Source: Zingiber officinale
Taxonomy: Eukaryota; Streptophyta; Magnoliopsida; Zingiberales; Zingiberaceae
Direction of reading: 5' to 3'
Length of the DNA stretch: 64,000 nucleotides
Assembly (NCBI RefSeq): GCF_018446385.1
Contig: NC_056000.1
Coordinates: 49,446,722 to 49,510,721 of the forward strand
The position numbers and the translations under genes were made by a program. The notes beneath the pieces are model-generated. The model saw only the letters and a list, made by a program, of their open reading frames with translations, ran no database searches and was not told where the DNA came from. Positions 35,640 through 48,001 of the stretch are shown one piece after another (position 1 is the first letter of the stretch; each line of letters starts with the position of its first letter).

Positions 35640-37449
35640 TGTTAGGATCTTTCGTACTGAGGCTAGAGAGGGGGGTGTGAATAGCCGACCCCAAATCGTC
35701 GCGTTTCTACAAACTAGGGTTAGCGCAGCGGAAAATGACACGTAGAAATGAAGGAAAAGAAGACAAACCTCAAACAAACCGATGTAACGAGGTTCGGAGA
35801 TTAGGGCTCCTACTCCTCGGCGTGTCCGTAAGGTGGACGAGTCCAGTCAATCCGTCGGTGGATGAGTCCCCGGAAAATCGGCTAATATGAACTCCTTCTG
35901 GGTGGAGAAACCTCGCCACAAAACTTGCAACAACAAGAAGGAGTACAAGAAATACAAGTAGAAAGACAAGAACAATGTACAAACACTAACTCGCCTTCTC
36001 GTCGACTGCCTGTGAAGCAACAACTTCTCGGACAACAGCAGCAGCTGACCGTCGACTGGAAGCTCACACGAAGCTTACTGGGGAGAGCTCAATAAAGCTC
36101 AGATCGCAAGCAGCAGCAAGCTAGAAGAAGGAGAAGAAGAAGAAGGAGGAGGCTCGCAGCAGCAGCCCTCCTTTTATAACCTGCGAAGAAAATGAAGAAA
36201 CACAGAAGAAATCTAGCCGTTGCGTCGCAACGGCTAGTGCCTGGATCGGTCTGTGGACCGATCAGGCTCCATGTGGATCGGTCCACAGATCGATCCATTC
36301 CCTAGCCTTCGCGTCTGTTCCATCTCTGATCGGTCCATGGACCGATCAGGGAACCTCCTGATCGGTCCATAGACCGATCAAGGAACCTCTTGATCGGTCC
36401 GTAGACCGATCAGGCTTCTCTTCTCCCGAGCTTCTTTGCGCTTCCTGATCGTTGTCTGATCGGTCTCCAGACCGATCAGATAACCTACAGTAGGCTACTG
36501 GATGGTTACTGATCGGTCTGGTGACCGATCAGGCTATCCAGTGTATCACTGGATCGGTCCCCAGACCGATCCAAACTCCCCAGCCCTAAACCTCAGGCTT
36601 CTACACCAACATCCGGTCAACCTTGACCTGTTGGTTCATCATTCCTAGCGTCTGGTCACTCCCTTGACCTGCTAGAATTCTCCACCAAGTGTTCGGTCAA
36701 TCCCTTTGACCCACTTGGGCTTTCCTCTTCGTGCCAAGTATCCGATCACTCCCTTGATCTACTTGGACTTCCCAACACCAGAGTCCGATCACCCTTGATC
36801 CATCTGGATTTTCCCTTGCCCAGCTTCACTCACCAGGACTTTCACCTAGCTTCACTTACTAGGGTTTTTACCTGGCTTCACTCACCAGGATTTCCACAAT
36901 GCCTGGCTTCACTCACCAGGACTTCCACTTTCACCTAGCTTCACTCACTAGGATTTTCACCTGGCTTCACTCACCAGGATTTCCCGACTGCCTGGCTTCA
37001 CTCACCAGGACTTCTCCGACTGCCTGGCTTCACTCACCAGGACTTTTCCCCGTGCCAAACTCCCTGTTTGGACTTTCCCCGTGCCAAGTCTCCATACTTG
37101 GACTTTCCGCGTGCCAAGCTACCTGCTTGGAGTTTTCCGTGCCAAGTCTCCATACTTGGACTTTTCGCGTGCCAAGCTACCTGCTTGGACTTTTCCCCGT
37201 GCCAAGTCTCCGTACTTGGACTTTTCCAGTGCCAAGTCTCCATACTTGGACTTTTCACCGAATCAGGTCAACCAGATCAACCTTGACCTACGGTTGCACC
37301 AACAATCTCCCAAACATCTATTCTTGTCAAACATCAAGAATAGAACTTCTCTTCTCGTCAAAACATCGTCAAACATCAAAATACAACTCGAGTCAGGTCA
37401 ACTCGAGTCGAGTCAACCAGGTCAACCTTGACCTAAGGTTGCACCAACA
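35640..37449 (-). repeat. Element A 3' LTR (1810 bp)
   Basis: Top strand starts tgttaggatctttcg and ends ggttgcaccaaca. A TATA box (minus, 36171-36179) lies next to eight palindromes (36240-36573). Tandem phrases follow: ggcttcactcaccaggactt (about 36825-37050) and gtgccaag...cttggacttt (about 37050-37255). Confidence 0.95.
36240..36573 (-). repeat. Element A LTR palindrome array
   Basis: Eight copies of GATCGGTC-N4-GACCGATC. The arms are almost invariant (one copy has cgatc in its second arm), while the central four bases differ: tgtg, caca-type, catg, cata, cgta, tcca, tggt, ccca. In sense orientation the array lies immediately upstream of the TATA box. Confidence 0.95.
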
Positions 37450-37464
37450 ATCTCCCCCTTTTTG
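37450..37464 (-). other. Element A polypurine tract
   Basis: Minus-strand aaaaagggggagat directly borders the 3' LTR. Element B has the same tract at 54850-54864. Confidence 0.85.
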
Positions 37465-37944
37465 ATGTTTGACAAAATTCATAATCAAGTTAGGTTAAAC
37501 CGATAACCTAACTTAGGTTTTCCAATTCCAATGTTCTCTCTAAACATTCTCCGGGCATTCTCCCATTCTCCCCCTTGGGACATCTCTCCCCCTTTTTGAC
37601 ATACATCAAAAAGAGAGAATCAAGGTCAAGAGTTTCTTCCCAATGAAAGTCCCATACCTTTCATTGAAACCCTTAATTTCCCCTTTGATACTAAACACAA
37701 CAATCAACTTAGTGACAATCCCATATCACTAATCTTCAAAAAGTCTTAAGGAGTAAAAACTCCCCCTAAAAGTCAACTCCCCCTTGACAACTCCCCCTAA
37801 AAGTCAACTCCCCTTAAAGGTCAACTCCCCCTTGAGCATTGCACCAACAATGTCTTGGAGAGTTTCAAACCTTTAGAAAACCCGAAACTCAACTCCCACA
37901 GCTGAAATTTCAGACCACAGTCGAACTTCAGCAAATTCAGCACG

Positions 37945-38034
37945 CCTGATCGGTCACCGGACCGATCAGGACCCCTCTGGATCGGTCCCCAGACCGATCC
38001 AGCCTTCCCTGGATCGGTCCAGTGACCAATCCAA
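37945..38034 (-). repeat. Element A internal palindromes
   Basis: Three further copies of the GATCGGTC-N4-GACCGATC palindrome, with centres accg, ccca and cagt (the last with one arm mismatch). They lie in the non-coding internal region, about 0.5 kb before the 3' LTR. Confidence 0.92.
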
Positions 38035-39307
38035 GTTCAGATCAGGCGGTTTCTGATTTCTTCTCTCCGAAATTCAGAAACTCACAACAAATTCCAGAAA
38101 ATTCGAAAAATTATGAAATTTTGAGGATACATTCCTCATAATATATACTATCATGGAAAAATAGTTTTAGATGAAAATAACTTCCATTTTCAACTCTTGA
38201 TACAAAGTTTGAAAGACTCTGAAATAGTTCAAGTTTAACTCAACTTTGTATCAACTTGCTCAATGATGAATGCTATCACTAGAAAAGCTTCATCAAGGTT
38301 TTTCAAATCAATTTTGAAATGATTTTAAACCTTTTAATTTAGGACCATAATCTTAGGGCTATATGCACATGACTTGTACACAAGCTTTCCCTATGATCCC
38401 CAATCTCTTGAATTAGGCTCATCTAGGTACAAGAACTATGTACCTTGATCCTAACTCATGATCCTAATATCTCACACACATCTAAAGTGTATCAAACACA
38501 TCCAAGTTAATTTTGATGTGAGATATGGGTTTAGGTTATCTTAGGCTAAGTTTTCATGCATTTTCTAAAACAACAACTTGATCTCCATATCAAATTGTGT
38601 TGTTTATCCTTAGATCAATTTCATTGATTATAGATGCAAGAGATGATGACATGGCATAAAATGATGTCATAAATAGAAGCATGTTCCAATTTCATGATGT
38701 CATGGCATAAAGTATAAAACCTAAAATAAGCATGACATATAATTAGCCTAAGCATGATCATGACATTTCGAATGATAATAAGTTAAACATGATGTCATGG
38801 CATGACATATGGCAAACAACCATGGTAAGTTAGCACAAATAAAATACCTAGATTACCTATCTAAGTATCCTTAACACCTTAGCTAACTTAAAATCTAAAC
38901 CTAGATTGCTCAAAGTGCTTTAAGAAAATGCCCAAACCTAAGTTGGCATTCCTATTTTTCTTGATTAATTTATGCCACTTAACATTAAGTATATCCTCAA
39001 ATATTGGCATATTTCATATTTCCTCAAGAATAGCACCTTTTTAATTAAGGCCTAGATTGTCTTAAATTTCCAAGAGAGTACCAAGACCCCAACTTGGTAT
39101 TTCTCTAGGTTTTCCTAACTTGTGCCAATAAAGGTTAAAGTCGATTTTTTTTTTTCAAAAATGGCACAATTTACTCTTCAAGGAGTAAATGATAAATCCA
39201 TTTCATTTTCAAAGATTCACAAAACCTTGAAAATGTTCCTTGAGTGTCAATTTCCTCAAAGTTGGGTTAACTACCCTTCTAATCGGAGTTGACACTCTCT
39301 AACCCAT

Positions 39308-40780
39308 CTATGGGGTAGAGAAGATACTCCTAGGAACCCAATACCTATTAGAGCTCATTGGGTTCACTAAATATTCACTAGGGATAACTTCCCTAGCAAC
39401 CCTCCTAATGACCCTCTTAGGCTTTAAAGCCTTGGCCATTTGAGACTCATCAAGATCAACTCTAAGGGTGACTCCCCTTGTGACCTTGGTGTTGGTCTTC
39501 CTAGCCCTAGGTGTTGTTCCATAATCGAATGAAACATTATGATAGGTGGGCTTGACCATTTGGGACTTAGGTTTGTGACCCAAACCTTTCTTGTCCTTGG
39601 GCTTTGAAATTTGACCCTTAGACCCTAGAGTTGACTTCTCTAAATTCTTTAGGGCATTTTCTAGAGTGTCAAGTCTTGATCTCAAGACTTGATTTTCTTT
39701 CTCTAAAACCTCAAGTTTTAATTTATCATTCTTTCTTGAGGTGTTCCTAGGCATATGTCTAGTTGTCTTGGGGTTTCTACCTAGATTTTCCTTAACCTTA
39801 GATGAGTTGATCCTAGGGTTGGCTTTCCTAGTGTTATCCTTATCTAGGCTAACATGTTTAGCACCTAAGCACATATATTGGTTCCTTAAGTTAACATGCT
39901 TATCATTATTAGCAATTGCAATAAAACTACTAGCATGTGTCTTATTAGAGTTGCAATAATGAGCTTTAAATGTTACCTTAGGGTTTGCCTTCGCTCCCCC
40001 TATTGACGTGCTCGGTCTCTTGTCCTTGTGAGGTTGCCTCCCCCTCGGACATTGACTCCTATAGTGTCCCCTTCGCTTGCATTGGAAGCACACCACGTGC
40101 TCCTTGCCTTTGCGTATCGGGACTTCGGCTTCCTTGACCTTTGGCGCCGGTGGAGACTTTCTAATCCTCTTTGGACACTTACTCTTGTAGTGCCCAAACT
40201 CCCTACACTCAAAACACATTATGTGTAATTTGCTTGAAATTAAAGTGTTTGAGTTACCTAGGGTTGAGGATGAATGTAGACTCTCTCCTTCATTCCTTCC
40301 GGAGGTAGATGCTTCTTCTTGCTCCAATCTTGAAGACGTGCTCTCCTCCTCTTCTTCCTTAGATGTTGAGTAACCCTCAACTTCTAATTCCTCTCTTCCA
40401 TGGTGTGAGCTTCTTAGCTCACTTGACTCCTCTTCATGGCTTGAAGTGGAGCTCTCCTCATGGAACTTGGCCAAGTTGTTCCACAATTCCTTGGCATTGT
40501 TATAACCACCTACCTTACACAAAATGTCATTAGGTAATGAAAATTCAAGAATTTTCGTTACCTCATCGTTGATTGTGGATTGGTGGATTTGCTCCTTTGT
40601 CCACTTTTTCTTCTCTAAGGTTTCTCCGTCTTTATCCACCAGATGAGTAAACCCTACCTGCACACAACTCCAATTTTCAAGGTTAGTCATAAGAAAATAC
40701 CTCATTCTTACCTTCCAATACTCGAAGTCGCAGCACTCGTAGAATGGTGGAAACGTGATGTCTTCTCCGAGTCGATCCAT
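39308..40780 (-). CDS. Element A gag (490 aa), intact, two zinc knuckles
   Basis: Gag forms the particle that packages element RNA. The N-terminus is Copia-type gag (FEYWKVRMRYFLMTN near 19-33, KELWNNLAKFH near 97-107). A Ser/Glu-rich linker (about 109-175) follows. Then come two CCHC knuckles, CFECREFGHYKSKC (189-202) and CFQCKRRGHYRSQC (231-244), a basic region and a predicted coiled coil (LEKENQVLRSRLDTLENALK, about 353-375). It ends with NRYWVPRSIFSTP, a tail shared with element B. The frame is uninterrupted. The start lies about 40 bases after the primer site. No protease follows. Trans-mobilisation by an autonomous relative is likely but not shown. Confidence 0.9.
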   Translation of the reverse strand: MDRLGEDITFPPFYECCDFEYWKVRMRYFLMTNLENWSCVQVGFTHLVDKDGETLEKKKWTKEQIHQSTINDEVTKILEFSLPNDILCKVGGYNNAKELWNNLAKFHEESSTSSHEEESSELRSSHHGREELEVEGYSTSKEEEEESTSSRLEQEEASTSGRNEGESLHSSSTLGNSNTLISSKLHIMCFECREFGHYKSKCPKRIRKSPPAPKVKEAEVPIRKGKEHVVCFQCKRRGHYRSQCPRGRQPHKDKRPSTSIGGAKANPKVTFKAHYCNSNKTHASSFIAIANNDKHVNLRNQYMCLGAKHVSLDKDNTRKANPRINSSKVKENLGRNPKTTRHMPRNTSRKNDKLKLEVLEKENQVLRSRLDTLENALKNLEKSTLGSKGQISKPKDKKGLGHKPKSQMVKPTYHNVSFDYGTTPRARKTNTKVTRGVTLRVDLDESQMAKALKPKRVIRRVAREVIPSEYLVNPMSSNRYWVPRSIFSTP

Positions 40781-40820
40781 TCTCTAGCTTGTGCTCCCCC
40801 GGGTGTTAATCCGACGAAGA

Positions 40821-40840
40821 GCAACCTTGCTCTGATACCA
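40821..40840 (-). other. Element A primer binding site (initiator-Met tRNA)
   Basis: Minus strand reads tggtatcagagcaaggttgc, two bases inside the 5' LTR, the usual primer site of plant Copia elements. Confidence 0.92.
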
Positions 40841-40842
40841 CT

Positions 40843-42617
40843 TGTTAGGATCTTTCGTACTGAGGCTAGAGAGGGGGGTGTGAATATCCGACCCCAAATC
40901 GTCGCGTTTCTATAAACTAGGGTTAGCGCAGCGGAAAATGACACGTAGAAACGAAGGAAAAGAAGACAAACCTCAAACAAACCGATGTAACGAGGTTCGG
41001 AGATTAGGGCTCCTACTCCTCGGCGTGTCCGTAAGGTGGACGAGTCCAGTCAATCCGTCGGTGGATGAGTCCCCGGAAAACCGGCTAATATGAACTCCTT
41101 CTGGGTGGAGAAACCTCGCCACAAAACTTGCAACAACAAGAAGGAGTACAAGAAATACAAGTAGAAAGACAAGAACAATGTACAAACACTAACTCGCCTT
41201 CTCGTCGACTGCCTGTGAAGCAACAACTTCTCGGACAACAGCAGCAGCTGACCGTCGACTGGAAGCTCACACGAAGCTTACTGGGGAGAGCTCAATAAAG
41301 CTCAGATCGCAAGCAGCAGCAAGCTAGAAGAAGGAGAAGAAGAAGAAGGAGGAGGCTCGCAGCAGCAGCCCTCCTTTTATAACCTGCGAAGAAAATGAAG
41401 AAACACAGAAGAAATCTAGCCGTTGCGTCGCAACGGCTAGTGCCTGGATCGGTCTGTGGACCGATCAGGCTTTATGTGATCGGTCCACGCACCGATCCAT
41501 TCCTAGCCTTCGCTTCTCTCCGATCGGTCCATGGACCGATCAGAACTCCGATCGGTCCAGATCGATCAGGAACCTCTTGATCGGTCCGTAGACCGATCGG
41601 GCTCTTCTCCCGAGCTTCTTTGCGCTTCCGATCGTTGTCCGATCGGTCTCCGCACCGATCGATAACCCATGAGGCTATCGATGGTTACCGATCGGCCGGT
41701 GACCGATCGTGCTATCGATGTCATCGATCGGTCCCCACCGATCCAAACTCCCGACCCTAAACCTCGGCTTTACACCAACATCCGGTCAACCTTGACTGTT
41801 GGTTCATCATTCTAGCGTCTGGTCACTCCCTTGACCTGCTAGAATTCTCCACCAAGTGTTCGGTCAATCCCTTTGACCCACTTGGGCTTTCCTCTTCGTG
41901 CCAAGTATCCGATCACTCCCTTGATCTACTTGGACTTCCCAACACTAGAGTCCGATCACCCTTGATCCATCTGGATTTTCCCTTGCCCGGCTTCACTCAC
42001 CAGGACTTTCACCTAGCTTCACTTACTAGGGTTTTTACCTGGCTTCACTCACCAGAATTTCCACAATGCCTGGCTTCAGTCACCAGGACTTCCACTTTCA
42101 CCTAGCTTCACTCACTAGGATTTTCACCTGGCTTCACTCACCAGGATTTCCCGACTGCCTGGCTTCACTCACCAGGACTTCTCCGACTGCCTGGCTTCAC
42201 TCACCAGGACTTTTCCCCGTGCCAAACTCCCTGTTTGGACTTTCCCCGTGCCAAGTCTCCATACTTGGACTTTCCGCGTGCCAAGCTACCTGCTTGGACT
42301 TTTCCCGTGCCAAGTCTCCATACTTGGACTTTTCGCGTGCCAAGCTACCTGCTTGGACTTTTCCCCGTGCCAAGTCTCCGTACTTGGACTTTTCCAGTGT
42401 CAAGTCTCTATACTTGGACTTTTCACCGAATCAGGTCAACCAGATCAACCTTGACCTACGGTTGCACCAACAATCTCCCAAACATCTATTCTTGTCAAAC
42501 ATCAAGAATAGAACTTCTCTTCTCGTCAAAACATCGTCAAACATCAAAATACAACTCGAGTCAGGTCAACTCGAGTCGAGTCAACCAGGTCAACCTTGAC
42601 CTAAGGTTGCACCAACA
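40843..42617 (-). repeat. Element A 5' LTR (1775 bp)
   Basis: Nearly identical to the 3' LTR except between about 41465 and 41815, where changes cluster at CAG and CTG sites. TATA box (minus) is at 41374-41382. Confidence 0.95.
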
Positions 42618-42622
42618 CAATG

Positions 42623-43949
42623 GTGTACCATTGACTCTTTCCTATCGGTCGTACTTATCGGATGTCCTATGGTAAGAGCACACGAGCACGTCGCTTCTCT
42701 CGTCCCATAAGCAAAAATCGTTCCTCTCTCTCTCTCCCTTAAGGTCAAGCCTAAGCAACTTAATTAGAGTATAGTTCATGGCTATGAATCATTCAAAACT
42801 ACGAAAGAACTTCTCTTAGCGGATTACAGCGTGAATGACATTTAAAATGTAGAAAGATTTACCCCTAAATTACGGTAAAGCAAGCCACCATCAGATGCCC
42901 TAACGGATGCCCTAACAATTGAGACTATCCTTATGTCTACAATCATCAGATTACACTATTACGTTCATGGTATTTCATTCAAAACGTAGAAAGATCTACC
43001 CAAAATGATCCCATCATTGCACTCAGCCCTCTCCTTATCAGTCAAGCTATCTAACCTTGTCGTTATCACTTGCCCCTTTTCTTTTCTCGCGCAACTAGTG
43101 CTGATGAAATGCCTTTTGACCAAGAGAAAGAGATGGCCAACTCTTTACGGGAGTGCGGGAAGAATGATGAAGGACCACCTTCCTCCATTGCCACGTAAGC
43201 TAATGAAGGTTCGGTTTTGATATATAAAGCTCTTTGACTTTCATTTGTGTTGGCCGGAGCCGTCATTTGCCCCTTCTAATGCTTGGAAAGGATTGCTAAC
43301 ATTCGACATAATTGGAATTGAAAGGACAGTCAGTTGTAGCTGTCAGTGAGCTTTCCTTGGCAGCTCTTGAGTGCATTCCTTCAGGTCGGCTTGTTTTTCT
43401 CTTTCTCTGTAGCGTATAGTAAGAATGCAGATTTTATTTGGAATCCTCTCTTCCTAATGAAAGGAAAAGAAAAAGTATGAGAATTTATTGCAACATGGGC
43501 TCGCTTTATCGTAATTTAAGGTATTTTCGATTGACTAAGGTTAGATCTTTCATAGTTTTGAAGTCATTCACGCTGTAATCTGCTCTGAGCCGAAGTGCAA
43601 CTTGCGAGATCGAAATAAAGTTAGGGAGATTGCAGACATAAGGATAGGCTCGACCGTTAGGGTAGAGTGAATGACGTGTGTCATTTACGCAATTACTATA
43701 ATCTGTTGTGGAAGAGGTACAAGCATTATTTTCATTTATCGCGACGTGGGCTCCTATAAAGAGCAATGCCAAGAGTGGATTGTGGTCCCGCGAAGTACTT
43801 AGTAAGTGCTCTGGTAGCCTTCTTTTATTTCTTCAATTGAGTACAGGAGGGTATTGTCAAATAGCTCGACCGTTAGGGCCGACCATAGGGGCGAATGATA
43901 ATGATATTTATGCGATCGACTGATAGGAAAGAGTCAATGGTTATAAAAT
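42623..43949. other. Sequence of unknown origin right of element A
   Basis: No supported gene. Phrases are repeated in both orientations: ttcaaaactacgaaagaact with gattacagcgtgaatgac (42787-42841) reappears inverted at about 43540-43585. The phrase gctcgaccgttaggg recurs at 43648 and 43865. The motif ttgactctttcctatcgg near 42628 has an inverted partner at 43917. It looks like an old repeat that element A entered. Confidence 0.4.
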
Positions 43950-46625
43950 ACGATACCCAAATAATAATTAAATAATAATGTTATTTGAGAAAATAATCTT
44001 ATTTGAATTTTTAGAAATTTTCTAGGAATTAATCGGAGTTCGTATGACGAGTTTAAGAGGATAAATTATTAAGCCAGGGGAAAGCTTGTTTAAGCTACCC
44101 CATTTAAACGAGAAAATGTTTAATATTTTTTTATATTTTTCTTTTTCTTTTTCTTTTTCTTTTTCTTTTTCTTTTCTATTCTCTCACGCGTGCCCTAAGC
44201 CACCCGACAACTTCTCCTCTCCCCCAAACCGACGGCACCGAGCCGCCGATGCAACTCTTCCCCTTCTCCACGAGTACAAAGCCTCAAGCCGATCTCGATT
44301 CCTCTCTTCTCTCCCATCACCCTCTTTGTCTAGTCTAGTTCCTCGGCCACCACCCGACGCCACTGCAGTTGCGCGTCATCGCCATCGTAGTCGCACGTCA
44401 TCACCAGCTTCCCACTTCACTGGAAACTGAGCACCCGAGTTCCTTTTCGGTCGTGCCCTAGATCTGTCTGACTCGCGTCATCCCCACTGTGTGCTAACAG
44501 CCGGCATCGTTGTTCATCCACACGAGCAGTCGACGCCGAGGACCCCTCTCTTTCTTCTCCCTTCCCCCTCACTATGGTCACATCTCTGTTGTTACCCCAT
44601 TCCCTAAATCTGATCTCTATCTACGAGTAAGGAATTGTTCACAGCCAGCACCTTTCTGTGCTACTCAGATCAGGAGCCCTTGGAGAGTCGCCTCCTGATC
44701 ACCTTGGTTCATTACTGCCTTTCCTTTGCACGAGGTCGAGTTAGTGATGTTGCAACCACTTGTTGAGTGAGAGTTGCTGATCAGAGTCACTGCTGGAGCA
44801 ACGAATAGCCACTGGAGAAGGAGGAGGCATGGAGGGTTGCAGATTTCATCAGTTGCATTAATGCTCGGCTGATTTTAGGATAGCAAGTGCTAATTTGGAA
44901 TACTTGGCAGAGGCAGTAGCTTTGCCTAATTTCTATCGTAACTTCCAACTTCTCTGGAGTCAACAGAGGTATTTCTAGAGTTGAATGAGTTATTAAGATT
45001 AAAGTTAAGAAAGATTAGGAATGATTTATCCAATTGGTTGTCGTGATAATTAGGGTTAAACTAGTTTAACTCTAGTGGGCAGTTAATTAATGACCGTACT
45101 TTGATTAGGGGTTATCCTAAAAATGTTTGAGGATTTTATTTAGCTATTTGCTATATTGGTAATTAGCTAAGTACATTTATGTAATCGCAAGACATTGATT
45201 CGAGACGGACGTCTCGACGTAGGATTTCTGGTCACGAGACGAGTACATCTGACTTATCTTCTTGATATGATCATTTTTGAGATGCATAGTAGTTTATAGC
45301 TAGTAGTAATGATTGAGTTTACTTCTGTTTTGGTATGTCACTTCTTGGTTCTTATAGTATTTGTTATGCATTCATACTTATATTCTCTTGTTTATTGCCA
45401 TGTTTACTCATGTTCATAGAAATAGTGACATACATTGCCCTATTGTGTAGTAGTCTAGTTATTTGATATGTCTGACTTGTGTACATAGTTTATTGTTACC
45501 TACATCATTGTATGAATTTATTTTCTTTTTGGTACATTTTATATGGAGGTGTATACTGTCAGTATCTACAGGTTTAGCATCATGCACCATCTTGCATGAT
45601 TGCATGCTGAGTGATTATCGGCTCCATTATTGTTGAGCACATCGCCAGTTACATGATCTACACACACAACCACTCATGGATTAGTGATATATCAGACAGG
45701 GTGTGTACAGTTTGCTCTGTCAGGGCTTCGTTGGTCCGCTCATGGGTAGCGATGACTGCAGCATGTAGCGGACAGGGATTCCTCCCCTTGACCATGATAC
45801 AGGGAGATAAGAGCTTAGGCTCCCCCACTATGTTTGGATTTACCTCAAATTCATACATAATTCATTTCATTTACCTCAAATATGTGTCAACAGATTCAAC
45901 TCCGATGAAGAAGAGGAGGCAGTGGAAGACCTGCAACCGCTCAGCGACTGGTTTGTGAGAGGGCAGTCAGCTTCTACGATCGGGAGGCGACAGTGGCGTC
46001 GGGTGTAGGGCAGCGCAGCAGGACCACACTGTCAGGGCGATCAACGCACAAGCATCAGATCTAGGGTTCGGCTGGCCGATCGTGGACCTCGGCATCGTGG
46101 TCGGCGGCTCTTGGGCAGAGACGGAAGAGGAGAGAAAGAGGAAGGAGACGAGAATCGGGGCAGAGGTGATCGACGTCGATGCCTGGCGACCGGTAAATGG
46201 TGGTGCGACCTCAGGTGGCGGCGGCGAGTTTCTGGTGTCCGCAAGGAAAAGGGAGCAGGAGCTCGGCCGGTGGTGGCTCGAGTGTCGCCGGCGCCGCGAT
46301 GAAGAAGGGGGGAGGTCGGCGCGAGCTCGGGGAAGAGGAAGAGAAGAGGAAGGTGTGGCGGTGAAGGAGAAGAGGAGGAGTTTGGCGATTTGGGAGAGGA
46401 TGGAACGTGCGAGGGAAGGTTAGGGCACGGGAGAGAAAAGAAAAAAAAACATTTAAGGAAATTAGACATTTCCTCGTAATCGGATAAGTTAAACAGATTT
46501 TACCCAGATCAAGTAATTCATCCTCTTAATCTACACCATACAAATTCCGAATTTTTTTTGAAAGTTCTTTAAAATTCTGTTAAGATTATTCGTCAAATAA
46601 ACACGTTATTATTTTATTATTATTT
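43950..46625. repeat. Unrecognised ~2.7-kb repeat with long degenerate inverted ends
   Basis: The left 43950-44115 and right 46430-46625 segments are imperfect inverted copies. Shared phrases include aaataataataaaataata, gaataatctta and gattaagaggatgaatta, up to the start of a T/C-rich tract. Just inside each end lies a short GC-rich, Pro/Ser-rich frame on opposite strands (44086-44430 + and 46041-46469 -). These follow a (TTTTTC)n or GA-rich tract and are probably not genes. The middle (45140-45960) reads like LTR-derived repeat DNA. It could be a long-TIR DNA element or two facing LTR fragments. Confidence 0.4.
44139..44176. repeat. (TTTTTC)n microsatellite
   Basis: About six perfect hexamers on the plus strand. 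Confidence 0.85.
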
Positions 46626-47339
46626 GTTACAATATTTTATAAATTAATTCTACGTTAATTATAATTATTATATATTTTCTTACAATCCTATCTAAAGCTC
46701 CATTGAATTTTATTTTTTTTTCATTACATTATTGATCTTCTCATATTCCCAATCATTTTCTTACGTTTCATCCTCTATATTTGTTTTGTTCTTCGTCGCC
46801 TCATCGGTGATTCTCTCAGTCTCAGAAGACGTCCTTCGCCTTCCTTGATCATCCGATAATATTTTTTTCGATCTTTTGTTTATTGAAATGATCTTTATTA
46901 TTCTATATAAATAATAAATTATAGATGAAATGGATTCAAATATCACTAAAAAATATATTATTTGCAATTGTATAAATTTTTTTTCCATTCTTTCTTTTTG
47001 GTTGCAAGCAATTATATCATACAGTCACAAACCTGATTTATGCACTTAAAAACTCATAAAATATAATTTATAGATTTTTAATACTCTTTAATTACAATTA
47101 TCTGATTTATTATATATATACTTGTTAAGTGCAGTTTATTATAAACTACTTAAATTAATCGAAATTTAATATTATGTATTTTCTTATTATATTTGTGTAG
47201 GTAGTAGTCAAGTTTGAAATATCATCAAATTAAAACTACACGACTTAAATCAAATTTTATTGTTAATTTAATTCTAAGTAATTTTATTTTGATAAAATAA
47301 TAGGAACTTATATTTTCTTTTTTTTTATTATTTTAATAT
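46626..47339. other. AT-rich sequence, no gene seen
   Basis: The only notable content is a short C/T-rich patch (46735-46850). It is probably the outer part of the hAT element that follows, but I could not find a terminal repeat. Confidence 0.35.
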
Positions 47340-48001
47340 AAATATGCCGGTGGAAACATATGATTCTAGATATATAAAATGTATGAAGAAAAAAAAATAG
47401 AAGAATTTATTCAATCTCATAGATTTATTATTAATAATCAAAATCAAAACTTAAAAAATAATATAATTGAAAATTTAAATGAAAAACTAATTAAATTTTC
47501 ACATAAAGATAATACTTTAGGATAAAAAATATCAAGAACTTTCAAATGATAATAAATTGAATTTATCAAATAATAATATTAATGAAGAAAATAATTGCAA
47601 TTCAGGAGAAGGAAAAGACAACTTAATATATCATGAAGATAATTTTTTTTTAATAATATTGATGAAATTATTATTCAAAATATATATGATCCAACATAAT
47701 GGAAAAATATACATACATATTTAATAGATTTATTAGTTGAAAAAGGCTTAATTAGAGAAATCAATATTTCTTTTTCAAATGATGAAAATTCTAAATATTT
47801 TTCTATGATTCATTATATTTAAAAATTGTCAAATGAAGAAAAACATGATAGAAAACGATTAATATATTCAATAGAATTAGATAAAGTATTTTATTTTTTA
47901 AAAAAATTATTTAGTCAAAAATAAATTACAATTCAATTAACAAACGAAGGGTGTAGAGATTGGAAAAATCATAGTGCCAAACTTAGAAGTCATGAAATAA
48001 G

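Larger units (their letters stand above)
35640..42617 (-). mobile_element. Element A: gag-only Copia-like LTR retrotransposon
   Basis: The 6978-bp element is flanked by exact duplications caatg (35635-35639 and 42618-42622). Sense is minus. Order is 5' LTR (40843-42617), initiator-Met primer site (40821-40840), gag (39308-40780), long non-coding part, polypurine tract (37450-37464) and 3' LTR (35640-37449). No protease, integrase or RT is present and there is no sign of where they were lost. The same structure is found in element B. It fits the TR-GAG type of non-autonomous elements, which keep LTRs and gag only. Confidence 0.9.

Noticed and set aside
36240-36580. CRISPR-like look of regularly spaced palindromes
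   Set aside because: Spacing is irregular, the sequence between copies is shared LTR DNA, the host is a eukaryote, and copies occur in both LTRs.
36899-37465. 188-codon frame with repeated SLTRIF and CQVSILGL phrases
   Set aside because: It is a translation of the tandem phrases in the element A LTR, antisense to the element.
46082-46469. Arg/Glu-rich and Pro/Ser-rich opposing frames
   Set aside because: GC-rich repeat DNA opens both strands. There is no splice or domain evidence, and it is part of the repeat at 43950-46625.
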